A stretch of DNA of 64,000 nt from Gloeocapsopsis sp. IPPAS B-1203. GTDB taxonomy: Bacteria > Cyanobacteriota > Cyanobacteriia > Cyanobacteriales > Chroococcidiopsidaceae. The translations under genes were made by a program, and so were the position numbers. Position 1 is the stretch's first letter. Each line of letters starts with the position of its first letter. The notes under the pieces were generated by a model. It was not told the origin of the DNA and ran no database searches. It saw only the letters and a list, made by a program, of their open reading frames with translations. The stretch lies in assembly GCF_002749975.1 (NCBI RefSeq), contig NZ_PEIG01000007.1:124001-188000 (forward strand), in the 5' to 3' direction. This document shows positions 19,382-28,683 of this stretch, piece by piece.

Positions 19382-19855
19382 ATGCGTGTAAAAAATCGTC
19401 TTTTCTGGATTGTTGCTGTCATTAGTCTAGTTGTAGATCAATTAACTAAGTTTTGGGTAGTACAAAATTTTTATTTATCAGAGACACAGCCTATAATCAA
19501 TGGAGTATTTCATCTTACTTATGTCACGAATACTGGCGCAGCTTTTAGTTTGTTAAGTGGTAGAGTTGAGTGGCTACGCTGGCTGTCTTTAGCTGTCAGT
19601 TTAGGATTAATGGCATTAGCTTGGTTTGGAGGAGTCATGCGGACTCTTGAACAGCTAGGCTATGGATTAATCTTAGGAGGTGCGCTAGGCAATGGTATTG
19701 ATCGTTTTGTTGCTGGAAGTGTTGTTGACTTCTTAGATTTCCGCCTGATTCAGTTTCCAATTTTTAACTTTGCCGACGTCTCTATTAATATTGGTATTAT
19801 TTGTTTACTCATTGCCACATTTGCCCAATCACAAGACACTACTCGTACTCGATAA
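19382..19855 (+). CDS. lspA: Lipoprotein signal peptidase LspA (SPase II)
   Basis: 157-residue four-helix membrane aspartyl protease that removes signal peptides from lipoproteins such as PstS. Conserved boxes are present: DQLTKFWV, YVTNTGAAFS, GALGNGIDR with the first Asp region, VVDFLDF, and FNFADVSINIG carrying the catalytic Asp. The length is standard. It is followed by a strong terminator, so it ends the bioY-lspA unit. Confidence 0.94.
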   Translation: MRVKNRLFWIVAVISLVVDQLTKFWVVQNFYLSETQPIINGVFHLTYVTNTGAAFSLLSGRVEWLRWLSLAVSLGLMALAWFGGVMRTLEQLGYGLILGGALGNGIDRFVAGSVVDFLDFRLIQFPIFNFADVSINIGIICLLIATFAQSQDTTRTR

Positions 19856-19858
19856 AAT

Positions 19859-19888
19859 AAGGGGATCTGTTGACCAGATCCCCTTAAA
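19859..19888 (+). terminator. Rho-independent-like terminator after lspA
   Basis: Perfect 11-bp stem AAGGGGATCTG / CAGATCCCCTT (19859-19869 and 19875-19885), loop TTGAC, immediately after the lspA stop. The trailing sequence AAATCTTAAACTTTT is only moderately T-rich. The mirror reading would serve the convergent repeat-protein gene less directly. Confidence 0.75.
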
Positions 19889-19971
19889 TCTTAAACTTTT
19901 GAGTTTTGAATTATGAGTTATCAAACGACTTTTGTCACATTTTTAACTCAACACTCAACATTCATAACTTT

Positions 19972-20730
19972 CTAAGGTGTAACACCTTCTGTAGGACTAC
20001 CAGGTATAGTGCTATCTGTTCCTGGTGTAGGAGTCATCATGCCATCTGGGCTAGTTGGAGCACCTGGAGTTGGTGTTATACCACCAGGAGGAGTCATCAT
20101 GTCTGTTCCTGGTTCTTGTGTTCCTGGTGCAGGCATCATCATACCATCTGGGCTAGTTGGAGCACCTGGAGTTGGTGTTATACCACCAGGAGGAGTCATC
20201 ATGTCTGTTCCTGGTTCTTGTGTTCCTGGGAAAGCATCTGGAGAAGTACCATCTGGAGCATTTACTGGGCTTTCAGGAGCTACTCTTGTACCACCTCCGG
20301 TGGGGCTTTCAGGAGGAAGTGTTGTACCCTCAGCAGGTCCTCCTGGTGGAGTCATGGTGTCCGGAGTCATTGTGCCATCTGGTCCTGGCAGTGGTGTTAC
20401 TGGTGGTGCTGTAGGATCTAATGGAGTTGTACCATCAGGCGTTACAGGGGCAGTTGTAGGGGGAATAGGAGTTGTTGCGTCTGGAACAGGAGTTGTTGCA
20501 TCAGGTGCAACTGTTCCCGTAGGTGCAGGACCTGTTAGCGGTGTACCGCCCTCACAACGAGAGTTAAGGGGAAAACGCTCGCATAGAATTTCTAAACCTT
20601 GCGGTGAAAGCTCAATTTCTGGAGTTTCACTAGTTTGTTCTTGAGCTACAGCATTACTAGTTAATGCCAGAGTCAACGCAGTACCAAATAAACCTATGTA
20701 TCTCTTTTTCACACCACTTAACCTCAACAC
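19972..20730 (-). CDS. Secreted Pro/Thr/Gly-rich repeat protein, unknown function
   Basis: 252 residues: a signal peptide (about 1-29, ending SNAVAQ), a short folded-looking piece with ILCERFPLNSRCEGG carrying two Cys, then about 180 residues of Pro/Thr/Gly/Asp low complexity. A 34-residue unit (starting GTQEPGTDMMTPPGG) is duplicated in tandem near the C-terminus. The LCERFP-NSRC motif recurs, as I recall, in cyanobacterial envelope proteins of unknown role. Start GTG 20730; GTG 20712 (MKKRYIGL) is an equally good signal-peptide start. Probably a periplasmic or surface linker protein. Confidence 0.7.
   Translation of the reverse strand: MLRLSGVKKRYIGLFGTALTLALTSNAVAQEQTSETPEIELSPQGLEILCERFPLNSRCEGGTPLTGPAPTGTVAPDATTPVPDATTPIPPTTAPVTPDGTTPLDPTAPPVTPLPGPDGTMTPDTMTPPGGPAEGTTLPPESPTGGGTRVAPESPVNAPDGTSPDAFPGTQEPGTDMMTPPGGITPTPGAPTSPDGMMMPAPGTQEPGTDMMTPPGGITPTPGAPTSPDGMMTPTPGTDSTIPGSPTEGVTP
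20042..20229 (-). repeat. 102-bp tandem duplication inside the repeat-protein gene
   Basis: The unit beginning CCATCTGGGCTAGTTGGAGC at 20042 recurs at 20144, a 102-bp period (34 codons). The second copy continues to about 20229. The copies are nearly identical at DNA level, indicating recent slippage or unequal crossing-over that keeps the reading frame. Confidence 0.85.
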
Positions 20731-21207
20731 ATTTTTCGGATCATTAAATCAGAGTAAATGGTATCAAAAATCTACCCTAATGCGGATACATATAAGACTT
20801 TTTTGTGTATGTAAGGGTACTTTATAAGAAGAAATGCTAATAGAATGATGGTTTCAGGAAACAGATAAGATTGTTTTATTGTCTTAATAAGATTAAAGAA
20901 TACATTAGCGATCGCCATAACAACAAATTACTTTAAGGCAAAACGTCAATGCTGAAGACAGCACCTCGCAATTTTCTTTACTCAGTAACCATGATGAGCT
21001 TGTGAGTAAAATGTTTTCAGTACGTACATCTGAGATCGCTGAATTAGATTCACAAAAACCCGTGATAGTCCTTTATCTGTTGAAGGCAAAAAGTTGACTA
21101 CATTTATAAAGGCTAAGTTTCTTTCTTTTCGGCAAAATCTTTAACATTCATAGTTTTGAAGTGAATCAAAACTTTTTTTACTTACAATCTGGTAATGCAA
21201 ATAGACG
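20731..21207. other. Intergenic spacer without a recognisable gene
   Basis: 477 bp between the divergent repeat-protein and PBP genes. AT-rich with one HIP1 site (GCGATCGC near 20909). I find no ORF with a ribosome site and no strong hairpin; promoters for both flanking genes must lie here. Confidence 0.5.
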
Positions 21208-23466
21208 ATGAATCTACCTCAGCCACCTCGTAAACCGCAAACCGTTTTAGGACAGGTAACTCAAGCAGTAAAAACAATTCAAGCCAAAGTAGATTTTTCT
21301 AAACTCGCGCTCAAACCGAACGCAAGAGTGCCTGAACTTTGGTTGCAAGATGCAGGAGCGGATAAAGCCGAGGTCTATCCCTTGTTAGGCGATCGCTATC
21401 TTCTCGGTCGAAGTTCGCGCTCTTGCGATATTGTCGTCCGCAATCCAGTTGTCAGTCAAATTCACTTATCAATTACCCGTAATCCTAAAAAGCGATCGCC
21501 ATTTATCATCAAAGACGAAAACTCTACTAACGGTATTTATCGAGGTAAAAGACGAGTCTCCTCTTTATCGCTGCGTCACGGAGACATTTTTACACTCGGT
21601 CCACCAGAACTTGCTGCTGCTGTGAGATTACAGTATGTCGATCCACCACCTTGGTACGTCCGTGCTGCCAATTGGTGTGTGTATGGCATCGGTGGAGTTA
21701 CGCTACTACTAGCACTAGGGATTGGAATTGAATGGACAAAGTTCTCTGTTACGCCTTTACCAGGTGCGACACAAGCACCAGTTGTCGTTTACGCCCGCGA
21801 TGGAGAAACACCTCTACGTCCGCCGCGAACAACTTCCCACGTTGATTTACAGAGGTTATCAGACTTTTCTCCTTACTTACCAGATGCCGTCATTGCTTCT
21901 GAAGACAGTCGCTACAACTGGCATTTTGGTGTCGATCCGATTGGTATCCTCAGAGCGCTCGTCGTTAATATTCGCGGTCGTGAGTTTCAACAAGGCGCAA
22001 GTACTGTTACGCAACAAGTTGCTCGGAGTTTATTTCGCGATTATGTAGGACCAGAAGATTCTTTAGGGCGGAAACTCAGAGAAGCAATTGTTGCGCTGAA
22101 ATTAGAAACATTTTACAGTAAAGACTTTTTACTGCGTACTTACTTAAATCGAATCTACTTAGGCGGAGATACCCTAGGTTTTGAAGATGCTGCGCGATAT
22201 TACTTTGATAAGGCTGCGCAAGATTTGACACTGACAGAAGCCGCAACTTTGGTAGGAATTTTACCAGCTCCTAATAGTTTTAACTTTTGTGGCGATGCTC
22301 AAAGTCATCAAGCTATTATCGATTACCGCAATCGCGTCCTCAATCGCATGCTCGCACAGAGGCGAATCAGTACTGAAGAAGCAAATCGCGCACGGCGATC
22401 GCCTGTAGATGTGAGTCGTAGAGTGTGTGAAGAACAAGCCAATACAATTGCACCCTATTTTTACAGCTATGTGTTTCAAGAACTCCGGCAAATTTTAGGA
22501 GAGCAACTTGCCCGCGAAGGTAATTTTATTATCGAAACGCAATTAGATCTAAAACAGCAAACCCAAGCAGAAGTTGCACTGCGCAATGCAATTAGTAATA
22601 GTGGGGGAACATATCGCTTTTCACAAGGTGCTATTGTTACGCTTGATGCAGATACGGGTGCTGTTGTCGCCCTCGTAGGTGGTACTGACTACAAAACGAG
22701 TCAATTCAACCGTGCAACTCAAGCACAGCGACAACCAGGTTCAACATTTAAGCTGTTTGCTTATACTGCTGCTGTAGAGCAGGGAATTTCTCCCTATAAA
22801 ACTTATTCTTGTGCGCCACTTTCGTGGAGAGGACAGAGATATCGTGGCTGCGAGCGTTCGAGTGGCAGTGTTGATATGTACACTGGTTTAGCTTTATCAG
22901 AAAATGCAGTTGCTTTGCGTGTGGCTCAAGATGTGGGATTAGATCGGGTAGTGCGGATGGCAAGGAGGTTAGGAGTCGAATCTCCACTAAATCCTGTACC
23001 TGGATTGGTGTTAGGGCAAAGCGAAACAACTGTTCTTGAAATGACAGGTGCATTTGCGGCAATTGCTAATAATGGCGTATGGAATCGCCCGCACTTGATT
23101 AGTCGAATTCTGGATAGTAGTGATTGTAGCGATCGCGAAAACTTAAAAACTTGCCGAGTTATTTATTCTTTCGAGCAGAGCAATGATGCTAATGTCCCAG
23201 CAATCCAGCCTAATGTCGCAGATGTTGTGGCTTCTATGCTCCGAAGTGTAGTACAGCGGGGTACAGGAAGAAGTGCGGCAATTGGAGTCTCTACTGCGGG
23301 TAAAACAGGGACAACTGACGACAACAAAGATTTATGGTTTATTGGCTTTGTTCCTAGCCAACAACTTGTTACTGGGGTTTGGCTAGGTAATGATAACAGT
23401 TCACCAACTACAGGTAGTAGTGCGCTAGCGGCTCAGTTATGGGGTAACTATATGCGTCAACAGTAA
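21208..23466 (+). CDS. Class A penicillin-binding protein with N-terminal FHA domain
   Basis: 752-residue peptidoglycan synthase. An FHA domain occupies about 60-150 (LLGRSSRSCDIVVRNP, DENSTNGIY), which binds phosphothreonine in the cytoplasm. A membrane helix lies at about 155-178. The GT51 transglycosylase carries its catalytic Glu in ASEDSRYNWHFG and also shows QGASTVTQQVARSLF. The transpeptidase has the active Ser in PGSTFK, SEN and KTGTT. The FHA fusion implies Ser/Thr-kinase control of wall synthesis. It is convergent with the DUF4335 gene, only 3 bp apart. Resembles, but is not identical to, the second PBP at 48149-50461. Confidence 0.9.
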   Translation: MNLPQPPRKPQTVLGQVTQAVKTIQAKVDFSKLALKPNARVPELWLQDAGADKAEVYPLLGDRYLLGRSSRSCDIVVRNPVVSQIHLSITRNPKKRSPFIIKDENSTNGIYRGKRRVSSLSLRHGDIFTLGPPELAAAVRLQYVDPPPWYVRAANWCVYGIGGVTLLLALGIGIEWTKFSVTPLPGATQAPVVVYARDGETPLRPPRTTSHVDLQRLSDFSPYLPDAVIASEDSRYNWHFGVDPIGILRALVVNIRGREFQQGASTVTQQVARSLFRDYVGPEDSLGRKLREAIVALKLETFYSKDFLLRTYLNRIYLGGDTLGFEDAARYYFDKAAQDLTLTEAATLVGILPAPNSFNFCGDAQSHQAIIDYRNRVLNRMLAQRRISTEEANRARRSPVDVSRRVCEEQANTIAPYFYSYVFQELRQILGEQLAREGNFIIETQLDLKQQTQAEVALRNAISNSGGTYRFSQGAIVTLDADTGAVVALVGGTDYKTSQFNRATQAQRQPGSTFKLFAYTAAVEQGISPYKTYSCAPLSWRGQRYRGCERSSGSVDMYTGLALSENAVALRVAQDVGLDRVVRMARRLGVESPLNPVPGLVLGQSETTVLEMTGAFAAIANNGVWNRPHLISRILDSSDCSDRENLKTCRVIYSFEQSNDANVPAIQPNVADVVASMLRSVVQRGTGRSAAIGVSTAGKTGTTDDNKDLWFIGFVPSQQLVTGVWLGNDNSSPTTGSSALAAQLWGNYMRQQ

Positions 23467-23469
23467 GTA

Positions 23470-24408
23470 CTAGCCTTGCCAGGGAGTAACCTGCAATATT
23501 CCATTGCGACCAAACACTACCCGAAACTGCGCGATCGCTTCTTGAACTGCATCTGCAGTTGTCACAGGATAAATAAGTAAATCAGGTAGTGGAGTTTGCT
23601 CAATTGCATCATTAGCGACTGCATCAATAGATCTGTATCCTACAATTGTTCCGTTAGCTGTGGCACTCACGCGATAGACCAAATCTTGCTGTACAGAGCG
23701 ATTCCAAAGGTGATTGATACGGTTGTAGAGCTTTTGTTGTGCAGATGCGATTTGTTCAGTATCAGCGATCGCACTCACTAAATGATTGCTACTCGAACTT
23801 GATTGTGGTTGAGGTTCTTCGGGACGTCGAACTTCGGGAATGGGGACGAAAAAGAAAGCGATCGCAGCCAGCGCCAAACTCGAAACTCCGATAGCTGCTG
23901 GTACTGCTTGTTTAGTTAATTGTGGCGTATGTCCAGCGTAGCGCTTAGATACAGGAGCAAGCTGCAATGACATTGTGGGGATAGTCTGGCTATCTGCAAA
24001 GAATTGATCGACGGCTTCTACTAAATCAAACAGTTGCACTGTCGTTAACTCAATTGCGACAGGGGCTTGAGTTGGATCTGAGCTAGGATTTGATTCGTTA
24101 GAGTGGACGACTAACCGATGATGGCTGCGATCAATCTGTTGCAATTGCACTAAACCTGAGTTGCTATGCGCTTCAGGATGTGGAACTTTACTTAAAAATT
24201 CTTGAGCGTAACCGCTGACAGTATTAACCAATCCCTCAAAGAAATCTCTTCCTCCCGTCAAAGGTTTAGCACCTGCTATATGACACTCTGCATTCACAAG
24301 CATAGATATGACAGGTCTGACACTAGGAGATTGCTCACTTGGAGCGCCCAAACCTTCTACGAATAGAGTGCAATTTGGCAAACTGTACTTACGTCGAATT
24401 GTCGTCAT
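23470..24408 (-). CDS. DUF4335 domain protein
   Basis: 312 residues. Opens with the family text TIRRKYSLPNCTLFVEGL and RPVISMLVNAECHI. A single hydrophobic helix at about 175-195 is followed by a Ser-rich linker and a C-terminal globular part. Function unknown. The start codon overlaps the stop of the DUF3038 gene by 4 bp, so the two are translationally coupled; they commonly occur together in cyanobacteria. Confidence 0.8.
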   Translation of the reverse strand: MTTIRRKYSLPNCTLFVEGLGAPSEQSPSVRPVISMLVNAECHIAGAKPLTGGRDFFEGLVNTVSGYAQEFLSKVPHPEAHSNSGLVQLQQIDRSHHRLVVHSNESNPSSDPTQAPVAIELTTVQLFDLVEAVDQFFADSQTIPTMSLQLAPVSKRYAGHTPQLTKQAVPAAIGVSSLALAAIAFFFVPIPEVRRPEEPQPQSSSSSNHLVSAIADTEQIASAQQKLYNRINHLWNRSVQQDLVYRVSATANGTIVGYRSIDAVANDAIEQTPLPDLLIYPVTTADAVQEAIAQFRVVFGRNGILQVTPWQG

Positions 24409-25031
24409 TCTACTTCCCCATCAAACAAACTCATCCAAAGTCTTTGAGTTCCAGCAGTACCAGTACAAAAGAGTAATTGAGCTAACAAATTTAGCGCGAG
24501 TTCATTTAATTTTTCATCTGAGTTGTAAGCTAAGACTCCTGAGCGTCGAGGGTTCATGCGACTACGAAAATGTGCCCGAAAGCGTTCTAAATAGTGCGAT
24601 AGGCGCAGGTTTTGTTCAAGGGGAATTTGCTTATCGCTCATTTGTTGATAAGCCAGCAATAATTGCCGTAGTAGAACTGTCAAGCGTCTTGCCAGGTGAC
24701 AGGCAATGACAACAAGAGCTTTTGCCTCAACAATTCTTAAGGGACGGCGTGTATGTGCTCTTCGTAATGAATTTGTACTGCGCATTCGCCACAAATTCAC
24801 CCGATTTTTGATGATTTCTTGAAGTTCTAGTTCTCGTGCTACATCCAGAATAGCTTCAGAACCACCTATTTCTAAAGCTTCAATTGCTAGTAAAATCAAG
24901 TCAATTTGCAAACAGGTGCGACGCGGGCACCCTTTTTCTTCAATAGGTGGCTCAGGTAAATAATCCAAAATCAACGGATTTGACTGGATAGCAGCAGTGT
25001 CTATTGGTACTACACTCACAGAAGCATTCAT
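24405..25031 (-). CDS. DUF3038 domain protein
   Basis: 208 residues from ATG 25031, the start I favour because upstream in-frame codons (to 25130) give unlike sequence. Mostly helical and Arg/Leu-rich (RRPLRIVEAKALVVIACHLA; SHYLERFRAHFRSRMNPRR); no membrane segment. Matches cyanobacterial DUF3038 in size and in pairing with DUF4335, with which it overlaps by 4 bp. No function known; the basic middle part could bind nucleic acid, but that is a guess. Confidence 0.78.
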   Translation of the reverse strand: MNASVSVVPIDTAAIQSNPLILDYLPEPPIEEKGCPRRTCLQIDLILLAIEALEIGGSEAILDVARELELQEIIKNRVNLWRMRSTNSLRRAHTRRPLRIVEAKALVVIACHLARRLTVLLRQLLLAYQQMSDKQIPLEQNLRLSHYLERFRAHFRSRMNPRRSGVLAYNSDEKLNELALNLLAQLLFCTGTAGTQRLWMSLFDGEVE

Positions 25032-25511
25032 TTTAACAAGCGATCTCGGGTGAAGAGGAAATTTGGCATACAAACCTCCACTAGATTGCCAAATTACAGG
25101 ACAAAACGTCCACTTTTGGCACGGGGGCAAAATTCCCCTACTGGTTGAATTGACGGATCTTGAGTCAATTAGATCCTAACTTTCCAACAATTGGATAGGA
25201 GACTTAAGATTTGTCTCCTGCAGTTCACAATCTAAATCGAGATTTAGTAGCTCTCAGTTTTAGAATCGTCTACTAAACTGCAAATGTCAGCAAGAATTCA
25301 AATTTATCTAGATATCTAGTGTACGATTTTTCAGGCACTATTGAAGAATTACAAGTCAGGACTACAGCTTTGATTGAACTCCTCCATAGTAGATGGCGTT
25401 AAGCTAGCAGAACCTATATTTAACAACTTCGTCCTACTTAATAAAAGAAGTTGGCTCTTGTTAACGATTCTCAAATGCCACTTTACATTAACTTACCTTG
25501 GCAACACGCTT
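25032..25511. promoter_or_regulatory. Divergent spacer upstream of DUF3038 and apt with small inverted repeats
   Basis: 480 bp. Two small inverted repeats: GGATCT/AGATCC (25155-25160, 25171-25176) and AGGAGAC/GTCTCCT (25197-25203, 25213-25219). No gene seen. They could be mRNA hairpins in the DUF3038 or apt leaders. Confidence 0.4.
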
Positions 25512-26033
25512 ATGGATCTCAAGTCCCTAATTCGTGATATTCCCGATTTTCCTAAACCTGGAATTTTATTTCGAGATATTACAACTCTTTTGCGCGATGC
25601 AGATGGATTGCGTTACACAATTGACTCCCTAACTGACAAGTTTCTAGCAGCAGAGCTGAAAGCAAATTATGTTGTAGGTATGGAGTCGCGTGGCTTTATT
25701 ATTGGCGCGCCTTTAGCTTATAAATTAGGTGCTGGCTTTATTCCAGTGCGTAAACCTGGTAAATTGCCTTCTTCGGTTCATGCTGTAGAGTATCAACTAG
25801 AGTACGGGATGGATCGGCTTGAGGTGCATCAAGATGCTTTACAGCCAGGTAGCCCAGTTTTAATCGTTGATGATTTACTGGCTACTGGAGGAACTGCAAG
25901 TGCAACCGCAAAATTAGTACAACAAATCGGCTGCCAATTGATTGGCTTTGGGTTTATTATCGAGCTACGAGATTTACAAGGGCGGAAACAGTTGCCTGAT
26001 AGTGTACCAGTCTTTTCACTCGTTGAATATTGA
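25512..26033 (+). CDS. apt: Adenine phosphoribosyltransferase
   Basis: Salvages adenine with PRPP to AMP. 173 residues from ATG 25512, with the classical N-terminus [24 protein letters not shown]-binding motif [14 protein letters not shown] and the flexible-loop region [20 protein letters not shown] are intact. The frame stays open upstream to 25374, but that part is unlike Apt. Monocistronic by appearance; 56 bp before the permease gene. Confidence 0.93.
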   Translation: MDLKSLIRDIPDFPKPGILFRDITTLLRDADGLRYTIDSLTDKFLAAELKANYVVGMESRGFIIGAPLAYKLGAGFIPVRKPGKLPSSVHAVEYQLEYGMDRLEVHQDALQPGSPVLIVDDLLATGGTASATAKLVQQIGCQLIGFGFIIELRDLQGRKQLPDSVPVFSLVEY

Positions 26034-26089
26034 TAGCACGAACGATATTGTTTTAAATTCACTCAGGCTAACTAACTGCGGATTGCGAT

Positions 26090-27136
26090 ATGACTTTGAG
26101 TAGGGGTTCTTCGATTACAGGCTGGGGCTGGCTGAATAGGTTAGTTGATAGTGAAACGGTTGTTTATGTTATTAAGCGTCTATTACAGGCACTACTAACG
26201 CTATTACTGGCATCAGCGCTGTCTTTTTTTATTATTCAACTTGCTCCTGGTGATTATCTCGATACACTGCGGCAAAATCCTCAAATCTCACCAGAACGGA
26301 TTGAAGAACTACGCCAGCAATTTGGCTTGGATCGATCTTGGGTTGAGCAGTATGGGCGCTGGCTGTGGCGAATAGTTACGCAAGGTGATTTTGGCACAAG
26401 TTTTGTGTATCAGCGGTCTGTCGCTTCGTTATTGTGGGAGCGTATTGGTGCAACTTTGTTACTAGCAATCGCTTCTTTGATATTGACTTGGGCGATCGCT
26501 ATTCCACTTGGTATTATTGCCGCTGTCAAACAAAATCACTGGGTGGATCGTCTCTTACAAGTTCTTAGTTATACTGGACAAGGGTTTCCGAGCTTTATTA
26601 CTGCTCTGCTACTTTTAATTCTTGCCCAAAACACGTCACCACTTTTCCCTGTTGGTGGAATGACGAGTATTAACCATGCTGACCTTTCTCCGTTGGGAAA
26701 AATCTTAGACATTGGTTGGCACATGATTTTACCAACTATTGCCTTGAGTATTACCAGTTTTGCTGGTTTGCAGCGCATTACTAGAGGCGAATTATTAGAT
26801 GTTTTGCGACAAGACTATATTCAAACTGCCCGTGCTAAAGGACTTCCAGAAAACCGCGTTATTTATGTTCATGCCTTACGCAATGCAGTCAATCCACTCA
26901 TTACAATTTTGGGGTTTGAACTAGCAAGTTTATTAAGTGGTGCATTTATTGCGGAGTTTTTCTTCAATTGGCCTGGCTTGGGACGACTTATTCTCCAAGC
27001 CGTTTTAGCACAGGATTTGTATTTAGTTATGGCAAGCTTGACTATGGGTGCTGTCATGCTAATTGTCGGTAATTTAATGGCAGACCTCTTGCTGAAGGCT
27101 GTAGATCCAAGAATTCGCTTAGAAAATATAAATTAA
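26090..27136 (+). CDS. ABC transporter permease, DppB/OppB family (orphan)
   Basis: 348 residues. N-terminal helix in VIKRLLQALLTLLLASALSF, family text QLAPGDYLDTLRQNP, then five further helices and the permease loop TARAKGLPENRVIYVHALRN. Such proteins form half of a peptide/nickel importer channel. No DppC, binding protein or ATPase lies in the window, so partners must be encoded elsewhere, as is common in cyanobacteria. The N-terminal 25 residues before helix 1 are unusually Trp/Gly-rich. Confidence 0.87.
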   Translation: MTLSRGSSITGWGWLNRLVDSETVVYVIKRLLQALLTLLLASALSFFIIQLAPGDYLDTLRQNPQISPERIEELRQQFGLDRSWVEQYGRWLWRIVTQGDFGTSFVYQRSVASLLWERIGATLLLAIASLILTWAIAIPLGIIAAVKQNHWVDRLLQVLSYTGQGFPSFITALLLLILAQNTSPLFPVGGMTSINHADLSPLGKILDIGWHMILPTIALSITSFAGLQRITRGELLDVLRQDYIQTARAKGLPENRVIYVHALRNAVNPLITILGFELASLLSGAFIAEFFFNWPGLGRLILQAVLAQDLYLVMASLTMGAVMLIVGNLMADLLLKAVDPRIRLENIN

Positions 27137-27199
27137 ACCAATCTAGAGTTAAGAGTCAAAAATACTTTGACAGCCTAAGATAGCTCCTGAGTATCGCTT

Positions 27200-27493
27200 A
27201 TGTCGCAAATATATTATCTCATCCGCTCTAGAGCCGACGGACGCTATCTTGTCGCCCACCCCCGTGTTACCAGTACAAGTAGTGCAGAAAACGGTTATTT
27301 GTTGATGTTTCGCGAGGATTTTGATGCACTCAGCTATCTTAATACTCACGGGGCAGACGTAGCGAACCAATTTGCTGTAGAATCAGTTGCTGAAAGTCAA
27401 ATCGGTAGTTTACTTCAAAGATGGGGTTTTTTCGGCGTAGGTATTGTGCAAGACCCTTTGTTGCCTAGAGTAGAGTTCTTAACTAACTTCTAG
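27200..27493 (+). CDS. Conserved hypothetical protein, 97 residues
   Basis: Soluble small protein (SQIYYLIRSRADGRYLVAHP; C-terminus GFFGVGIVQDPLLPRVEF). No signal, membrane segment or known motif. I believe homologues occur in other cyanobacteria but know no function. It sits alone between the permease gene and the secreted small protein. Confidence 0.65.
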   Translation: MSQIYYLIRSRADGRYLVAHPRVTSTSSAENGYLLMFREDFDALSYLNTHGADVANQFAVESVAESQIGSLLQRWGFFGVGIVQDPLLPRVEFLTNF

Positions 27494-27648
27494 GCTGCAA
27501 CTCGCTGATTAACATATCTATCTTGCTGTAGATGTATCTAAAGAAACAATTCAAGATACAACTACTAGTAGTTGTATAGGATTGTGCTTAGTCTTATCCT
27601 GTTAATAACCTAGTAATGGTCAATCGCTACAACCAGGAGAAACTTGGT

Positions 27649-28017
27649 ATGCGCTCTATTCGTTTTAAATTCTCTGCTTTACGTCCAGTTCGTGTTTTGA
27701 TGGCTATCTGTGCTTGCGTTTTTTTAGTATTCTCAAGCGCTGCACCTGCTTTAAGTGACACTCCACAGCCAAAGGCTGCTCCTAGCGCACCTCAACAAGG
27801 TGAGGCAAATCTTACATCAATTGAAAAAGAAGCCCAAAAAGCAGCAATGGACGATCCCTATTCTCGAAAAGACACTCAAGTTAAAGCCAATGAAGGTCTC
27901 AATGAAATTCAAGGTGCTGCTGATGCCGATAAAATGAGTCGTCCGGAAAATGCTCAGGCAACATCAGTTGAAGAAAAGTCAAAGAGTTTCCTAGAAGCTT
28001 TGACAGGGAAAAAATAG
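27649..28017 (+). CDS. Small secreted protein, possibly low-temperature-induced family
   Basis: 122 residues from ATG 27649, chosen because AGGAGA (27635-27640) stands 8 bases upstream; ATG 27616 would add 11 residues. Signal peptide to about residue 32 (cut after APALS). The mature part is hydrophilic and Lys/Glu/Ala-rich (NEGLNEIQGAADADKMSRPE; SVEEKSKSFLEALTGKK), rather like small stress proteins labelled low-temperature-induced in cyanobacteria. That label is from memory and uncertain. Followed by a clean terminator. Confidence 0.68.
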   Translation: MRSIRFKFSALRPVRVLMAICACVFLVFSSAAPALSDTPQPKAAPSAPQQGEANLTSIEKEAQKAAMDDPYSRKDTQVKANEGLNEIQGAADADKMSRPENAQATSVEEKSKSFLEALTGKK

Positions 28018-28071
28018 CAATTAAGTCAATTTAGCTCTAGCTTAGTTGTTAGTGGTTATCACTTGACATAT

Positions 28072-28101
28072 AAAAAGGGTAGAAACTTCCTACCCTTTTT
28101 T
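28072..28101 (+). terminator. Rho-independent terminator
   Basis: Perfect 11-bp stem AAAAAGGGTAG / CTACCCTTTTT (28072-28082, 28090-28100) with a 7-base loop and a T-run. It lies 55 bp after the small secreted protein gene. The A-rich first arm makes it usable in both directions, and the ycf35 gene ends leftward at 28189. Confidence 0.85.
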
Positions 28102-28188
28102 AGTTATTGCTAAAGGAATATACAGCAAAAAAGGGCTAACCTGTGTTTTCTTGGGTTAACCCGCATGCTTGGGAACGCGTTGTGCAAT

Positions 28189-28539
28189 TTATTGCAGTAC
28201 CAACTTAACATTGGCATTTTGTAAGCCGCGTTGTTTAACTTCAGCTAAGGTCTTGTTGACAGCATACTTTTGATTAATCGAGTTGATTAACTCAGTTTGA
28301 TTGTGCTTTTTAGCAACGCCCCAAAGGTCAGCAATTAAGTCGAAAGAACCATCGCTATTGCGAGACCAACCGAGGTCATACTCACCTTCTAATACTGCAA
28401 CTAAGTCAGCACGGACGCGCTGACCATTGTAGCCACGTACATCTGCTTCTGTTTTGGTGGTGATACCTAGATCGCGCAGGGAAGCTTTGAGGATTTCTAC
28501 ATCGGTAATTTTGGTGCGCAGGGTGCTAAAGTGAGACAT
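28189..28539 (-). CDS. ycf35: DUF1257 / Ycf35 family protein
   Basis: 116 residues, with the family start MSHFSTLRTKITDVEILKAS and the core DLVAVLEGEYDLGWSRNSDG. Ycf35 is kept in many algal plastids and all cyanobacteria I know, with no settled function. It is read in the same direction as ycf46, 144 bp downstream of it; the pairing of two plastid-retained genes suggests a shared role. Confidence 0.88.
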   Translation of the reverse strand: MSHFSTLRTKITDVEILKASLRDLGITTKTEADVRGYNGQRVRADLVAVLEGEYDLGWSRNSDGSFDLIADLWGVAKKHNQTELINSINQKYAVNKTLAEVKQRGLQNANVKLVLQ

Positions 28540-28683
28540 TCTGGTTTCCTCCTAAAGGGATTGAGAAAAACAACGTTTGGGATCAGAAGATGCCGCTTTG
28601 GTTTTGGGAAGTTGTCATTGCGGCTTTGAACTAACTGCTAGCAATTGCTAGCCTTTCCTCCTGTTGGTAGCAGGAGAAAGCTT

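Noticed and set aside
20009-20644. Long plus-strand ORF (211 residues) across the repeat-protein gene
   Set aside because: Low-complexity Gly/Val/Pro mirror of the real Pro/Thr gene; the opposite strand has a signal peptide and a sensible start.
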